The notes beneath the pieces were generated by a model. It made no database searches. It was not told the DNA's origin and was given only the letters and a program-made list of their open reading frames with translations. This document shows positions 1-11,079 of a DNA stretch of 64,000 bases, piece after piece. Within the stretch, counting starts at the first letter, position 1. Each line of letters opens with the position of its first letter. This DNA is from Theobroma cacao (lineage: Eukaryota; Streptophyta; Magnoliopsida; Malvales; Malvaceae), in assembly GCF_000208745.1 (NCBI RefSeq), contig NC_030855.1, positions 10,711,270 through 10,775,269 on the forward strand, given 5' to 3'. A program made the position numbers and the translations under genes.

Positions 1-369
1 AAATTACCAAATTGCCCCTCCACCAATTAACTTACTCTCCTCCAACCTTCTATGAAATCTTTTTACTCCTTTGACATTGGGACAAGATCCATAATGGTCT
101 AGACGTACTCGAGTTCATAAAAACTTAAAATTTTAACCCGAAGTGAAAAATGACTATTTTGCCCCTGCCGTGAAAATCATCAAAATTTTGGTGTCCTTTC
201 CATTTTACCCCTAATTTCACCATCCATTTATGCCTTAGGCCTACTTAGACCATAATATTGTTTAAAAATCTTACTTTTATGGGCTTACTAAAGAAATGAC
301 AAAATTATCCCTGATCAGGGATATCGCGTATACTTTCCTTTACGAGTCTATAAAGGTCAAGGTCTCACA
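1..369 (-). mobile_element. Partial family A LTR, cut by the window edge
   Basis: The sequence matches the right-hand ends of the two LTRs at 809-3396 and 8546-11079, including the final stretch with 'aaggtctcaca' at 359-369. In element orientation (minus strand) this is the start of an LTR beginning TGTGAGACC. The rest of the LTR, and any attached element, lies outside the window, so solo LTR and full element cannot be told apart. Confidence 0.85.
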
Positions 370-808
370 ATTATCTCTTATGTAATCCATACGGATTCAC
401 ATTATGCCTATGCATATCTTCGCTTCATTTATTGCTCATACTCCATTTTATCATCTCTAATCATATGAATAATTTTCATTATACCATGTATCCTTGCATC
501 ACAATGTCATAATCACTTCTTAATTACCAATTATCATTTTCATCAAATTAAAATCCGGTATCCGTGTATGCTTTATTATCTCATTAATCCTTCAAAATTC
601 ATCTTCACTTGATCATTGCATCTCATGCAATACCACAATTCCTAAAAGTCATCTTCATTTCTCAATTATCTTTCATACCTTCAACATATATATTATATCC
701 TTGTTGCATTTCAATATCAATTAATCACTTAAGACTTTGGCTCATTTGAATCATGCATGCCTTATGCATTTTCGAATTCCAATTTTCACAATGCATTAGG
801 AGGTCTTC
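370..808. other. Unassigned AT-rich spacer between family A LTRs
   Basis: No open frame, RNA gene or element terminus is visible in these 439 bases. It separates the partial LTR from the complete gypsy element and is probably older repeat sequence into which both inserted. Confidence 0.5.
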
Positions 809-1503
809 TGTCATGACCCAAATTCCAAGCCATGATCGGTGCATGGGCCCAGTGGATGTAGCCCACTAAGCCCAAGCAAGCCTCTTTACGTAATCCCGTT
901 CACTATCCCATCAATTTTTCATCACCATTACTAGACCATTATTTGTAATTTGCAACTAGACATATTTTCATAATACAACACAGATACCAAAAATTTACAT
1001 ATGTATGATATCAAAATAAGTTTATTCATAGCCATCTCATAATGGCACCATCATTCCAAACTATACATGCATCATTAGCAAAGTGATTCCTAGCAATTTA
1101 CATTTAATGTACATGTACTCATATAAAAGACTTTTGATGACTAGCGGAGTGACTTTGGCGAGGGTACGGCTATCAAGTGCCATGATACCTACCAAGAGTG
1201 AATGCAAGTGGATGCCTTGTCTTAGTCTCAACTATCTACGGATTTGAAAACTCGCAATCTAAAAGAGTGAGTATAAACTCAGTGAGTGAACATAAGAAGT
1301 CAACAAGCAACGACAATGAATGTTTTAGAAAGCATGATGCACTTACGATAAACAATGCAATTTAGTCTAATTTTTTTGTTAAAACCCCTCATTTCAAACT
1401 TTGAATGTTTAATCCCTTAATGTTACAAGATCCATGATGAACCATAAAGTTGAATAGAATGAAAATTTCAGCAATGACTAAGCAAGACAAACAAACAGAG
1501 GGT

Positions 1504-1848
1504 TTTCTCGCTGTAGCGTAAAGGCATTCATAGTTTACATATGCTTTGGTTTTTCAAGTATATCTCCCACGACAAAAGTCCAATTGACATGATTTTTGGT
1601 CATTAGAAAGCTAAGAGGCTGGGCTACAACTTTGATGTTTACCATTTTGCCTAGTTCTGATTGAAAGGTGGTCAAAATCTATGTCAAAGTGAAAGCACTG
1701 CACCAGAATTTTGGAACCACTCGAGAGTTTCTCGCCACAGCGAGAAGTTTCAGGAAATTTCTCGCTGCAGCGAGAACCAGGCCAGTGTAACCGCCCCTAA
1801 CCCTTGAGTTTCTCGCTGCAGCGAGAATGAATCTTGCTGTAGTGAGAA
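1504..1848. repeat. Array of TTCTCGCTGCAGCGAGAA palindromes in the family A LTR
   Basis: Two perfect copies of an 18-base palindrome lie at 1759-1776 and 1810-1827. Decayed copies lie at about 1504-1520, 1729-1746 and 1831-1849. Equivalent arrays occur in the other family A LTRs near 9224-9570, 25140-25190, 28065-28265 and 42415-42850. They are downstream of the TATA box in element orientation, so they would be transcribed. Each unit could fold as a 7-bp stem with a self-complementary TGCA loop. Confidence 0.85.
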
Positions 1849-2035
1849 ACAGAGCAATTTAGTTAAAAGGGGTATTGTTACATCAAAAAGTCATTTTCTT
1901 GGGGAAATGAAAAGCAATTTTGGAGCAATTAACAATGCCAACATACAACTCAATCACAATTATTTTCATAAACTTTCTATCACATATATACATATATATA
2001 TGTATATACATATATCATCATGCATACCATCCCTC

Positions 2036-2150
2036 CACACTCAGCTCATGTGCACTCCCTACTCGCACATAGCCAGGTCATCATCAGATCATGGGCACTC
2101 TCACACCGCTCATAGCTAGGTCATCATTAGCTCATGTGCACTCCCACACA
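2036..2150. repeat. Imperfect ~45 bp tandem repeat in the family A LTR
   Basis: Units built around 'catgtgcactccc...cgcacatagc' recur at about 2046, 2091 and 2136. The same block is present in the other LTR (about 9765-9845) and, with different copy number and sequence, in other family A LTRs (28488-28660, 42005-42200). This is a variable tandem region internal to the LTR. The short reading frame crossing it is not a gene. Confidence 0.7.
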
Positions 2151-2992
2151 AAAGGAGCATCCAAACCATAATATACATATCAATATAATGTGATAACGCA
2201 TGAACTGTTCATATTGCACATTTCACAAGATAGAAACAATTCATCAAAGGCTTGTTCCCCAAGTAAATTATTTTTAAAGCAAAAATAAATGAAACTTTCA
2301 AATGATTTATTTAAGCATATAGGCACTTCCCAATGCATTTTGAAATGCAAGTTCACTCACCAGTAGTTGTTAAATCTTAGATCGATTCCAATTTCCACTA
2401 ATGCTCCAAATGGAGATGTGGGGTCTCGTTGGAACCTATCACACACAATAGCATCACAAATCAACTCCATTCACATAATCATAATTCCAAAAGCTATCTC
2501 CTAAATCATGTTCTACTAGTCATTCCTAATTAGCTTCCAATTGCCATTAAGCAGCTATTTACTTTCACTATTCTACTCACACTAAAGATGAATAAATAAT
2601 CCTCAACTACAAAACATTCACAAATTTATCCACTAGCCATTTTCAACAACTTAAAAGTAAACTCTAATTCACTACTCACCTTGGTAGCTTTGGAATTGAA
2701 GTCCATTCCAAAAATTTTCAAGCTATTATAAAAGCTCCCTCTTTCTCTCTATAAAACACCTAGCTAGTGAAAGGAAGTATGGAAGTAAGACTTTTTAAGG
2801 GTTTTAAAGTGAGAGAGTGAAAGAGCACAAAAAGTTCCATGAAAAAGTGCACAAAAGCATGAAAATTAGAGTTAACTTGAGAGAAGTTATGGAGGTTTCA
2901 AAAGAAGCTTCCATAGAGTATGAAAGAAACGTGAGATGGGAGGAAGAAGAATAAGAAGCTGCTGGAAAATGAGAAGAAGTTGCTTAAAAATG

Positions 2993-3001
2993 ATATTTAT
3001 A
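2993..3001 (-). promoter_or_regulatory. TATA box of the family A LTR
   Basis: TATAAATAT on the minus strand, conserved at the equivalent place in the other copies (near 10676-10686, 29501-29510 and, in plus orientation, 41167-41174). It is the likely core promoter element and sets the U3/R boundary a few tens of bases further along the minus strand. Confidence 0.65.
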
Positions 3002-3396
3002 GCTAAAGTTTATCCAAACTTCACTTAAATTACGAAAATGCCCTTAACAAGTAGGCTTTGTCTTCCTCCAATCCTTTGTGTAATCTTTTTACTCTTTTGA
3101 CATTGAGACAAAGTCCATAATAGTCTAGAAATACTCAAGTTCATGAAAACTTAAAAATTTTGACTCGAGATAAAAAATGACCATTTTGCCCCTACTTTGG
3201 AAATCATAATTATTTCTATTTCCTTCGTCATTTTATCCTTATTTTCACCATTCATTTATTTCTTAGACTTACTTAAGCCTTAATAATGTTTGAAAGCATA
3301 CTTCTAGGGGCTCCCTAAGGAAATGACGAAATTAACCCTAGTTTGTGATATCACGTCTACTTCTAGCTACGAGTCTATAAACATCAAGGTCTCACA

Positions 3397-3408
3397 TTCT
3401 CCCCCACT
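3397..3408 (-). other. Polypurine tract of the gypsy element
   Basis: AGTGGGGGAGAA on the minus strand lies directly against the 3' LTR start (TGTGAGACC). This is the position and composition expected of the plus-strand primer for reverse transcription. Confidence 0.88.
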
Positions 3409-3458
3409 AAAAGAAATTCGATCCCCGAATTTAAATCGAATTATAAAGTAGCATACCT

Positions 3459-4800
3459 TTATGTATTAAAGAGGTGCAGATACTTTGTTCGCATCTCCTC
3501 CTCGGCTTCCCACGTTACCTCCTCACTGGTGTGGTTTCGCCATAACAACTTCATTGATGCTACTTCCTTTGAACGAAGCTTTTTGACTTGCTTATCAAGG
3601 ATAGCTGCTGGCTGCTCCTTATAGGTTAAATCATCTTGCAATTGGATGTTTTCATAGCATATTACATGAATTAGATCTGGGTTATACTTTCTAAGCATTG
3701 ACACATAGAATACGGGGTGAATATGTAAGAGGTACGGCGGTAGCGCCAAACGATAAACCACTACTCCAACCCTTTCTAAGATCTCGAAGGGTCCTATATA
3801 TCGAGGACTTAATTTTCCTTTCTTGTCGAACCTCATTACCCTTTTTATTGGTGGGACCTTCAAAAATACATGATCCCTCACCTGAAACTCTAAGTCTCTC
3901 CGCCTGTTATTAGCATATGACTTTTGTCTACTTTGTGGTGATAACATCCTTTGACTAATCATGCGTATTTTCTCGATGGCTTCCTGTACCAATTTTGGCC
4001 CTAAGAGTTTCCTTTCTCCCACCTCTAGCCATCCAATGGGTGACCTGCACCTCCGTCCATATAATGCTTCAAATGGTGCCATCCAGATGCTAGCTTGGAA
4101 ACTATTATTGTACGAAAACTCCACCAAGGGTACATACCGATCCCATTTGACCCCAAAGTCTATTACACATGCCCTCAACATATCTTCCAATGTTTGTATT
4201 GTTCGTTCAGATTACCCATCAATCTAAGGGTGGAAAGCCATGCTGAAATCCAACTTAGTGCCCAACACTTCCTGTAACTTTCCTCATAACCTACTGGTGA
4301 ATTGTGCTCCTCTATCAAATATTATAGAAATGGGGATACCATGTAGTCGTACTATTTCATCCACATAAACCGGAGCGTACTAGGCAGCCTTGTAAGTACT
4401 CTTAACTGAAAGAAAATGGGTGACTTCGTTAACCGATCTACTATGATCCAAATCAAGTTGTAGTCCCCACTAGTTTGAGGCAAGCCCATTACAAAGTCTA
4501 TTGCAACATGCTCCCACTTCCATTTGGGCACTGGTAATAGCGTAGTAGCCTTGTAGGCCTTTGATGCTCGGCCTTAACCTACTGACAAACTAGGCACTTG
4601 AAGACAAACTTAGCAACATCTTTCTTAAGTCCTTCCCACCAATATACCTTTTTCAAATCATGATACATCTTTATAGCCCTTAGATATACCACATAGGTTG
4701 CCATGTGCGCCTCCTACGATATTTCTCTTCTCAATCCATCATTATCGAGCACATAAGGTCTGGTTCCATACCTTAATACTCCATTTGTGCCTTTAGTAAA
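3459..4800 (-). pseudogene. Ty3/gypsy integrase, broken
   Basis: Integrase joins the cDNA ends to host DNA. The last 243 codons (4190-3459) are open. They show the usual C-terminal run with a GPFEILERVG-type motif, an IHPVFYVSMLRKY motif and a final LWRNHTSEEVTWE segment resembling a degenerate chromodomain tail. Upstream, other frames and in-frame stops hold the rest: a C-x2-C zinc-finger half (CLVC, about 4590) and the start of the catalytic core with DFVMGLP and IIVDRLTK (about 4510-4430). Stops and frame changes between 4200 and 4800 make the product non-functional. The gene ends about 50 bases before the polypurine tract, so no additional 3' ORF exists in this element. Confidence 0.9.
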
Positions 4801-4817
4801 CATTTTCCTTTCCCTCC

Positions 4818-6330
4818 TTAAGAGTCCTCTAAGGCCTTAGTTACGAACTCATCTTTACCTTGGGCTTCTTTGATCTGATCTATGAAAATAGGCCTTACTC
4901 TAAAATGTGCTAGCAATGTATTTGCCTCCAAAACTTCCAAATACACACCCATGTCTCCCAAGCTATGCATCTCCCTAATCAAAGATCTCTTATCTATAGA
5001 GATATGTGGCAAGCTCCCCATTGATTTTCTGCTCAAGGCATTTGCCACTACATTTGCCTTACCGGGATGGTAAATAATAGTACAATCATAATCCTTTACC
5101 AACTCCATCAACCTACATTGCCACAAGTTAAGATCCCTCTGCTGAAATATATACTTTAGGCTTTTGTGGTTCGTATATATCTCTTAAGTCTCACCATACA
5201 AGTAATGTCTCCAAAATTTTAAGGCAAACATGATTGCTACCATCTCTAGATCATGTACGGGGTAATTTTGCTCATGCATTTTAAGTTGCCTTGATGCATA
5301 TGCAATCACTTTCCCATGCTGCATTAATACACACCCTAAAGTAACCCATGATGCATCACAAAACACCGTATAACCTTTTGTGCCTTGCGATAGGCTTAAT
5401 ACTGGAGCTGTGGTGAGACATGCCTTAAGCTTCTCAAAGCTATCCTCACAAGCATCTGACCACTCAAATTTTGTATCTTTATGTGTCAACTTAGTCAGAA
5501 GGGTGACTATTTTGGAGAAGTTCTTCACAAAATGACGATAATAGCCAACTAAACCCAAAAAGCTTCTAATCTCCGTAACTGATGTTGGGCTTGGCCACTT
5601 TTCCACTGGCTCAACTTTCTTTCCATTGACTTGTACTCCATCCTTGGATACCACATGTCCCAAGAATGCAATGCTTTCAAGCCAGAACTCACACTTGGAG
5701 AACTTGGCATAAAATCGATGTTCTCTCAAAGTTTGGAGCACAATCTTAAGATGTTGCTCGTGCTCCTCTCGGCTCTTCAAGTAGATCAAGATGTTATCAA
5801 TAAACACCACCACGAACTTGTCCAAATAGGGCTTGAACACTCGGTTCATCAAATCCATAAAGGCTGCAGGGGCATTCGTAAGCCCAAATGACATCACCAA
5901 GAACTCATAGTACCCATATCTTGTTTGAAATATGATCTTTGGTATATCTTCATTTTGGATTCTCAACTGATGGTACCCAGATCCTAGATGTATCTTAGAG
6001 AAACATTGTGCTCCTTGTAGTTGATAAAATAAATCATCTATTCTTGGAATAGGGTACTTATTCTTCACCGTCACTTTATTAAGCTATCAGTAGTCAATGC
6101 ACAATCTAACTGATCCATCTTTCTTCTTTACAAATAGTACCGATGCTCGCCATGGTGAGATGCTAGGACGGATAAAGCCTTTAACCAACAAATCTTCTAA
6201 CTAATCCTTAAGCTCTTTAAGCTCCGTAGGTGCCATTTTATATGGGGGTATGGATATAAGTCTAATGTCGGGAATCAAATCTATGCAAAATTCAATCTCT
6301 TGCTTCGGGAGGCAAACCTAGTAGCTTTTT
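4818..6330 (-). pseudogene. Ty3/gypsy reverse transcriptase-RNase H, catalytically dead
   Basis: This region would copy element RNA to DNA and degrade the RNA. A 296-codon open stretch (6074-5184) covers most of the RT: the entry motif [12 protein letters not shown], a finger region with [29 protein letters not shown], then the active-site box. That box reads FIDN instead of FIDD at about 5796-5807, so one catalytic aspartate is replaced by asparagine through a G-to-A change. RNase H begins around TVFCDASW. It continues after a frame break in 5126-4818, with YHPGKANVVANALSRKS, where another usual Asp is Asn. Upstream pieces of the linker (6539-6354) are in a different frame. The order with integrase downstream confirms Ty3/gypsy. 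Confidence 0.93.
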
Positions 6331-6589
6331 AGGAAACACATCCATGAACTCATTCATACCGACACTTGGCTTATGTCTTCGACCTTCGCTTGAGTATCCC
6401 TCACAATAGCCAAGTAACCTTGACAACCCTGTCTTAATAGCCTTCTAGTAGATAGGATAGATATCAAATTGGTTGGAGCATTGCTCTTATCCCCTTGAAT
6501 ACTAAATAATGGTTCATTGGGAAAATCAAATCTAACCAACTTATGATAACAGTCAACGCTGGCATGGTAGGGCGATAACTAATCCATTC

Positions 6590-6910
6590 CCAAGATCATG
6601 TCAAAATCTAAGGTTTCTAATACAACTATATTTACCAAGGTTTCTTTATTCTTGACCCGAACTACACAAGACCTATATTCTCATTCCGCCATAAATACCT
6701 CCTTTAAAGGGGTAGACACCACTAATTGTTCTTATCCCATAACACGATCTTTACCCAAACGAGATGCAAAACATAAAAAAATAAAAGAGTGGGTAGCACC
6801 AGGATCAAACAATACCCGAGCATTCATATTACAAATTGAGAGAATACCTTATGCCACTACGTTGGATGTTTAGGCCTCCTACGGTGTTAAAGCAAACACC
6901 CTTTCGTGAC
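6590..6910 (-). pseudogene. Ty3/gypsy aspartic protease remnant
   Basis: On the minus strand at about 6791-6820 the frame reads ARVLFDPGATHSF, the family's aspartic-protease active-site signature. The catalytic D-S-G triplet is D-P-G here. Downstream residues such as LVNIVVLETLDFDMILGMD (about 6660-6590) are the end of the protease domain. Stops interrupt the frame. It lies between the zinc knuckle of gag and the RT, as expected. Confidence 0.8.
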
Positions 6911-7079
6911 CCCTACCGGCGAAACTCTAATGTCAAGACCCAGAAGGCCTACCTTGAGAGGAAGTAACAGCACCTCTACCTCTTGATTCGATACCCTAGT
7001 GATCAGATGAGGAGACTACTGAAGAAGCAGATGAGGCTGGTTATGAGGAACTGCGAGCAAAACCTTGGGATTGATGAGC

Positions 7080-8330
7080 CATCGGGCAATTCTTCTTAAT
7101 ATGTCCAAGTTGACCGCACAAGAAATAAACTCCCGTAGCACGAAGGCATCTTCCTCTATGTCGTCCCCCACAAATATTGCAACGATGGATAACTTAACTA
7201 CCTTGCCTTAAATATTGCTACCTCTCAACACTGAAGGTTCTCTATCTCGCCCCAATACTAGCACTAGGTGAGTCACTCCCTTATTGGGTTATCATGAGTC
7301 CCTCTGTGGGCCCTGATGGCCAGAAGATGAAATACTACCACTAAAGTCTTTACGACCTTGATAGCCCTCTGTCTTGGCCCTCTTTGCTCTATCCCTCATA
7401 ACCTTACTCTCACTGGTCCTCATCTCAATCCGCTGAGCGCAATCCACTACTTCGAAGTAGGCATTGAAATCTCGGGATGCCACAACCTTAAACAATGGCT
7501 CCACTAGCCCATCCACAAACTTCTAAATCTTTATCTCCTAAGTAAAAACAAGATAGGGCGTAAACCGAGCCAGCTGCGTGAATTTGATGTCGTATTTCGA
7601 CATTATTATACTTGGGGTCTGTAGTAATGCCTCAAACTCCTTAGCTCGTGCATTACGTACACTGGGTGCTAAGAATCTATCTAAGAAGGTTATATTGAAC
7701 TCCTTCCAAGTCAAAGATGTTGTATCGCCGGTCGACCTCTACGCAAAGAGCCATACCACTTTTGCACTACGTCTTTTAATCAGAAAACTACTAGCTCGAC
7801 TGATCTAATACTAGAGCAACCCAAGGCCTCACAAATTTTCTCCATCTTATCTAAGAAAATCTGGGGTTTCTTTGATGCATCAAACCCTGAAAATGACAAG
7901 GTTTAAGCTTCAGGAAATCAGGAAAGGAAATCTCTAAATGACCCTTCTCAACCTCAAGATATTGGCGATCAGCCTGCCTTTGAGAACTAAAGAATTCTTG
8001 TACTATAGATCTCCTTTCCACGATCCTTTGTATATAGTCCATACGGGTTGCCATCATTTCTACAACCCGATTAACTCCCTATAGGCCTGCCACCAAGTTC
8101 TTGATGGTGATGGCCCCAGTTGGTTATCTATCCGCATCGCCCGAAGACTGCCCTTTCTTTCTTCTACTCATAAGTGTATCCACCCTCACCGGCCTAGCGG
8201 CCCTGCCATGTCTATCTCACCTCCTAAGGGTGGATGCCCGTGGCCTATCTGTCATCTCATTAGGAGCATCTTACGCCCCCATCGGTCTTGAGGCGGCTCG
8301 TGTCTTCGGTGACATTCTTACCTAGATAAG
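7080..8330 (-). pseudogene. Ty3/gypsy gag remnant with zinc knuckle
   Basis: Fragments in more than one frame recall gag of plant gypsy elements. The 5' part (8057-7851) holds FPDFLKLKPCHFQG, like the start of the retrotransposon gag domain. A later stretch (7516-7292) holds [28 protein letters not shown] and an arginine/lysine-rich tail. A CCHC-type knuckle at about 7145-7085 reads ..YFLCGQLGHIKKNC. Its first cysteine is tyrosine, so zinc binding would be lost. Gag would form the particle and package RNA. The start codon is not certain. Confidence 0.78.
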
Positions 8331-8528
8331 AGCAAACGCTTGTTATTAAACACATTTTGCAATTATAATCGTATCTAAGGAAAAATGTGGTTTCTAAGAT
8401 AGGGAATCTATGCGGCCTTTTGGTTGTAAAATGTGTCGCGGTTCACACTTCACAACCAAAGTTTCCACATAAAGACCCAACACTCCGCTGGACCAACAAA
8501 AAGAAGTCCTAGGACCTAAACAACTTAG

Positions 8529-8541
8529 GGCTCTGATGCCA
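8529..8541 (-). other. Primer-binding site (initiator Met tRNA)
   Basis: TGGCATCAGAGCC on the minus strand differs at one base from the usual plant initiator-Met primer site TGGTATCAGAGCC. It lies four bases from the 5' LTR end, where reverse transcription starts. Confidence 0.88.
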
Positions 8542-8545
8542 AGTC

Positions 8546-11079
8546 TTTCACCACCCAAATTTAGTGCCATGACTAGCACATGGGCCTAGTGGACGTAGCC
8601 TATTAAGCCCAAGCAAGCCTCTTTACATAATCCCGTTCACTATCCCATCAATTTTTCATCACCATTACTATACCACTATTTGTAATTTGCAACTAGACCT
8701 ATTTTCATAATACAATATAGATACCAAAAATTTACATTTGTATGATCTCAAAATAAGGTTATTCATAGCCATCTCATAATGGCACCATCATTCCGAACTA
8801 TACATGCATCCTAGCAATTTACATTTAATGTACATGTACTCATATAAAAGACTTCTAACGACTAGCGGAGTGACTTTGGTGAGGGTACGGCTATCGAATG
8901 CCATGATACCTACCAAAAGTGATTGCAAGTGGACACCTTAGTCTCGATCCTAACTATCTATGGATCTGAAAACATGCAATTTAAAAGAGTGAGTATAAAC
9001 TCAATGAGTGAACAAAAGAAGGGAACAAGCAATGACAATGAATGTTTTAGAAAACATGATGCACTTATGATAAACCATGCAATTTATTCTAATTTTTTGG
9101 TTAAAACCCCTCATTTCAAACTTTGAATGTTTAATCCCTTAATGTTACAAGATCAATGACGAACCATAAAGTTGAATAGAATAAAAATTTTAGCAATGAC
9201 CAAGCAAGACAAACAAACAGAAGGTTTTCTCACTGCAGCGAAAAGGCATTCTCGGTTTGCATATGCTTCGGTTTTTCAAGTATATCTCCCACTATAGAAG
9301 TCCAATTGACATTATTTTTAGGTCATTAGAAAGCTAAGAGGTTGGCTACAACCTTTATGTTTACCACTTTGCCCAGTTTTGATTGAAAGGTGGTCAAAAT
9401 CTTTGTCAAAGTGAAAGCATTGCACTAGAATTTTGGAACCACCCAAGAGTTTCTCGCTGCAGCAAGAAGCTTCAGGAAATTTCTCCCTGCAGCGAAAACC
9501 AGGCTAGTGTTATCCCCCTAACCCGAGAGTTTCTTGGTGTAGCGAGAATGAATCTCATTGCAACGAGAAACAGAGCAATTTAGTTAAAAGGGGTATTGTT
9601 ACATCAAAAAGCCATTTTCTTGCCGAAATGAAAAGCAATTCAGGAGCAATTAACAATGCCAACATACAACAAAAGTACAATTATTTTCATAAACTTTCTA
9701 TAATATATATACATGTATATGTATATACATACATCATCATGCATACCATCCCTCCACACTTAGGTCATGTGCACTCCCTACGCGCACTTAGCTAGGTCAT
9801 CATCAGCTCATGTGCACTCCCACACCGCACATAGCTGGGTCATCATTATCACACAAAAAGAGCATCCAAAGCATAATATACATATCAATATAATGTGATA
9901 ACGCATGAACTATTCATATTGCACATTTCACAAGATAGAAACATTTCATCAAGGGCTTGTTCCCCAAGTATATTTTTTTTAAAGCAAAAAAATGAAACTT
10001 TCAAATGATTTATTTAAACATGTAGGCACTTCCCAAAACATTTTGAAATGCAAGTTCACTCACCGGTAGTTGTTAAATCTTAGATCGACTCCAACTTCAA
10101 CTAATGCTTCGAAACAGAGATGTGGGGTCTCGTTGGAACCTATCACACACAATAGCATCACAAATCAACTCCATTCACATAACCATAATTCTAAAAGCTA
10201 TCTTCTAAATCAATTCTACTAGTTATTCCTAACTAATTTCCAATTGCCATTAAGCAGCTATTTACTTTCATTATTCTACTCACACTAAAGATGAATAAAT
10301 AATCCTTAACTAGAAAACATTCACAAATCTATCCACTAGCCATTTTCAACAACTTAAAAATCTGCTGTAATTCACTACTCACCTTGGTAGCTTTGTAATT
10401 GAATTCCTTTCCAAAACTTTTCAAGCTATTATAGAAGCTCCCTCTTTATCTCTCTAAAACACCTAGCTAGTGAGAGGAAGTATGGAAGTAAGACTTTTTA
10501 AGGGTTTTGAAATGAGAGAGTGAAAGAGCATAAAAAGGTTTTATGAAAAAGTGCACAAAAGCATGAAAATTGGATTTAACATGAGAGAAGTTATGGAGGT
10601 TTCAAACGAAGCTTCCATGGAGAATGAAAGAAACGTGAGATAGGAGGAAGAAGAAGAAGAAGCTGCTGGAAAATGATATTTATAGCTAAAGTTTATCAAA
10701 ACTCCACTTAAATTACGAAACCACCCTTAACAAGTAGGCTTTGTCTTCCTCCAATCCTTTGTGCAATCTTTTTACTCTTTTGACACTGAGAGAAAGTCCA
10801 CAATAATCTAGAAATACTCAGTTTCACAAAAACTTAAAAAATTTGACCCGAGATGAAAAATGACCATTTTGCCCCTACCTTGGAAATAATTATTATTTCT
10901 ATTTCCTTCATCATTTTATCCTTATTTTCATCATTCATTTATGCCTTAAGCTTACTTAGGCCTTAATAATGTTTGAAAGCATACTTCTAAGGGCTCACTA
11001 AGGAAATGATGAAATTACCCCTAGTCCGTGATATCGCGTTTACTTTTAGCTACGAATCTATAAAGATCAAGGTCTCACA
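8546..11079 (-). repeat. 5' LTR of the family A gypsy element
   Basis: Partner of 809-3396. The left terminus is mutated from TG to TT (TTTCACCACCC); the right terminus GGTCTCACA is intact. It contains decayed palindromes (about 9224-9570), the 45 bp tandem block and the conserved TATA-like box. It is about 50 bases shorter than its partner because of small deletions. Confidence 0.92.

Larger units (their letters stand above)
809..3396 (-). repeat. 3' LTR of the family A gypsy element
   Basis: The repeat starts TGTCATGACCC and ends GGTCTCACA on the plus strand, so it reads TG...CA in either direction. It aligns along its length with 8546-11079. In element orientation a TATA-like box lies about 400 bases inside (2993-3001), leaving a very long R-U5 of over 2 kb. 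That part carries the palindrome array and GTGAGT-containing segments shared by all family A copies. Confidence 0.93.
809..11079 (-). mobile_element. Complete but inactive Ty3/gypsy LTR retrotransposon (family A), minus strand
   Basis: Two direct repeats of about 2.59 and 2.53 kb flank a 5.15 kb interior. On the minus strand the order is LTR, primer-binding site, gag, protease, reverse transcriptase-RNase H, integrase, polypurine tract, LTR. Integrase after RNase H defines Ty3/gypsy. The integrase C-terminus is of the chromodomain-like kind, and long LTRs fit chromoviruses of the Tekay/Del type; the lineage is my inference. Hand comparison of about 190 aligned LTR bases (from 844 and 8579) shows about 13 differences, near 7%, so it is not recent. 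All frames contain stops. The flanking pentamers (TCTTC at 804-808, TTTTG at 11080-11084) do not form a target-site duplication. Confidence 0.92.
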
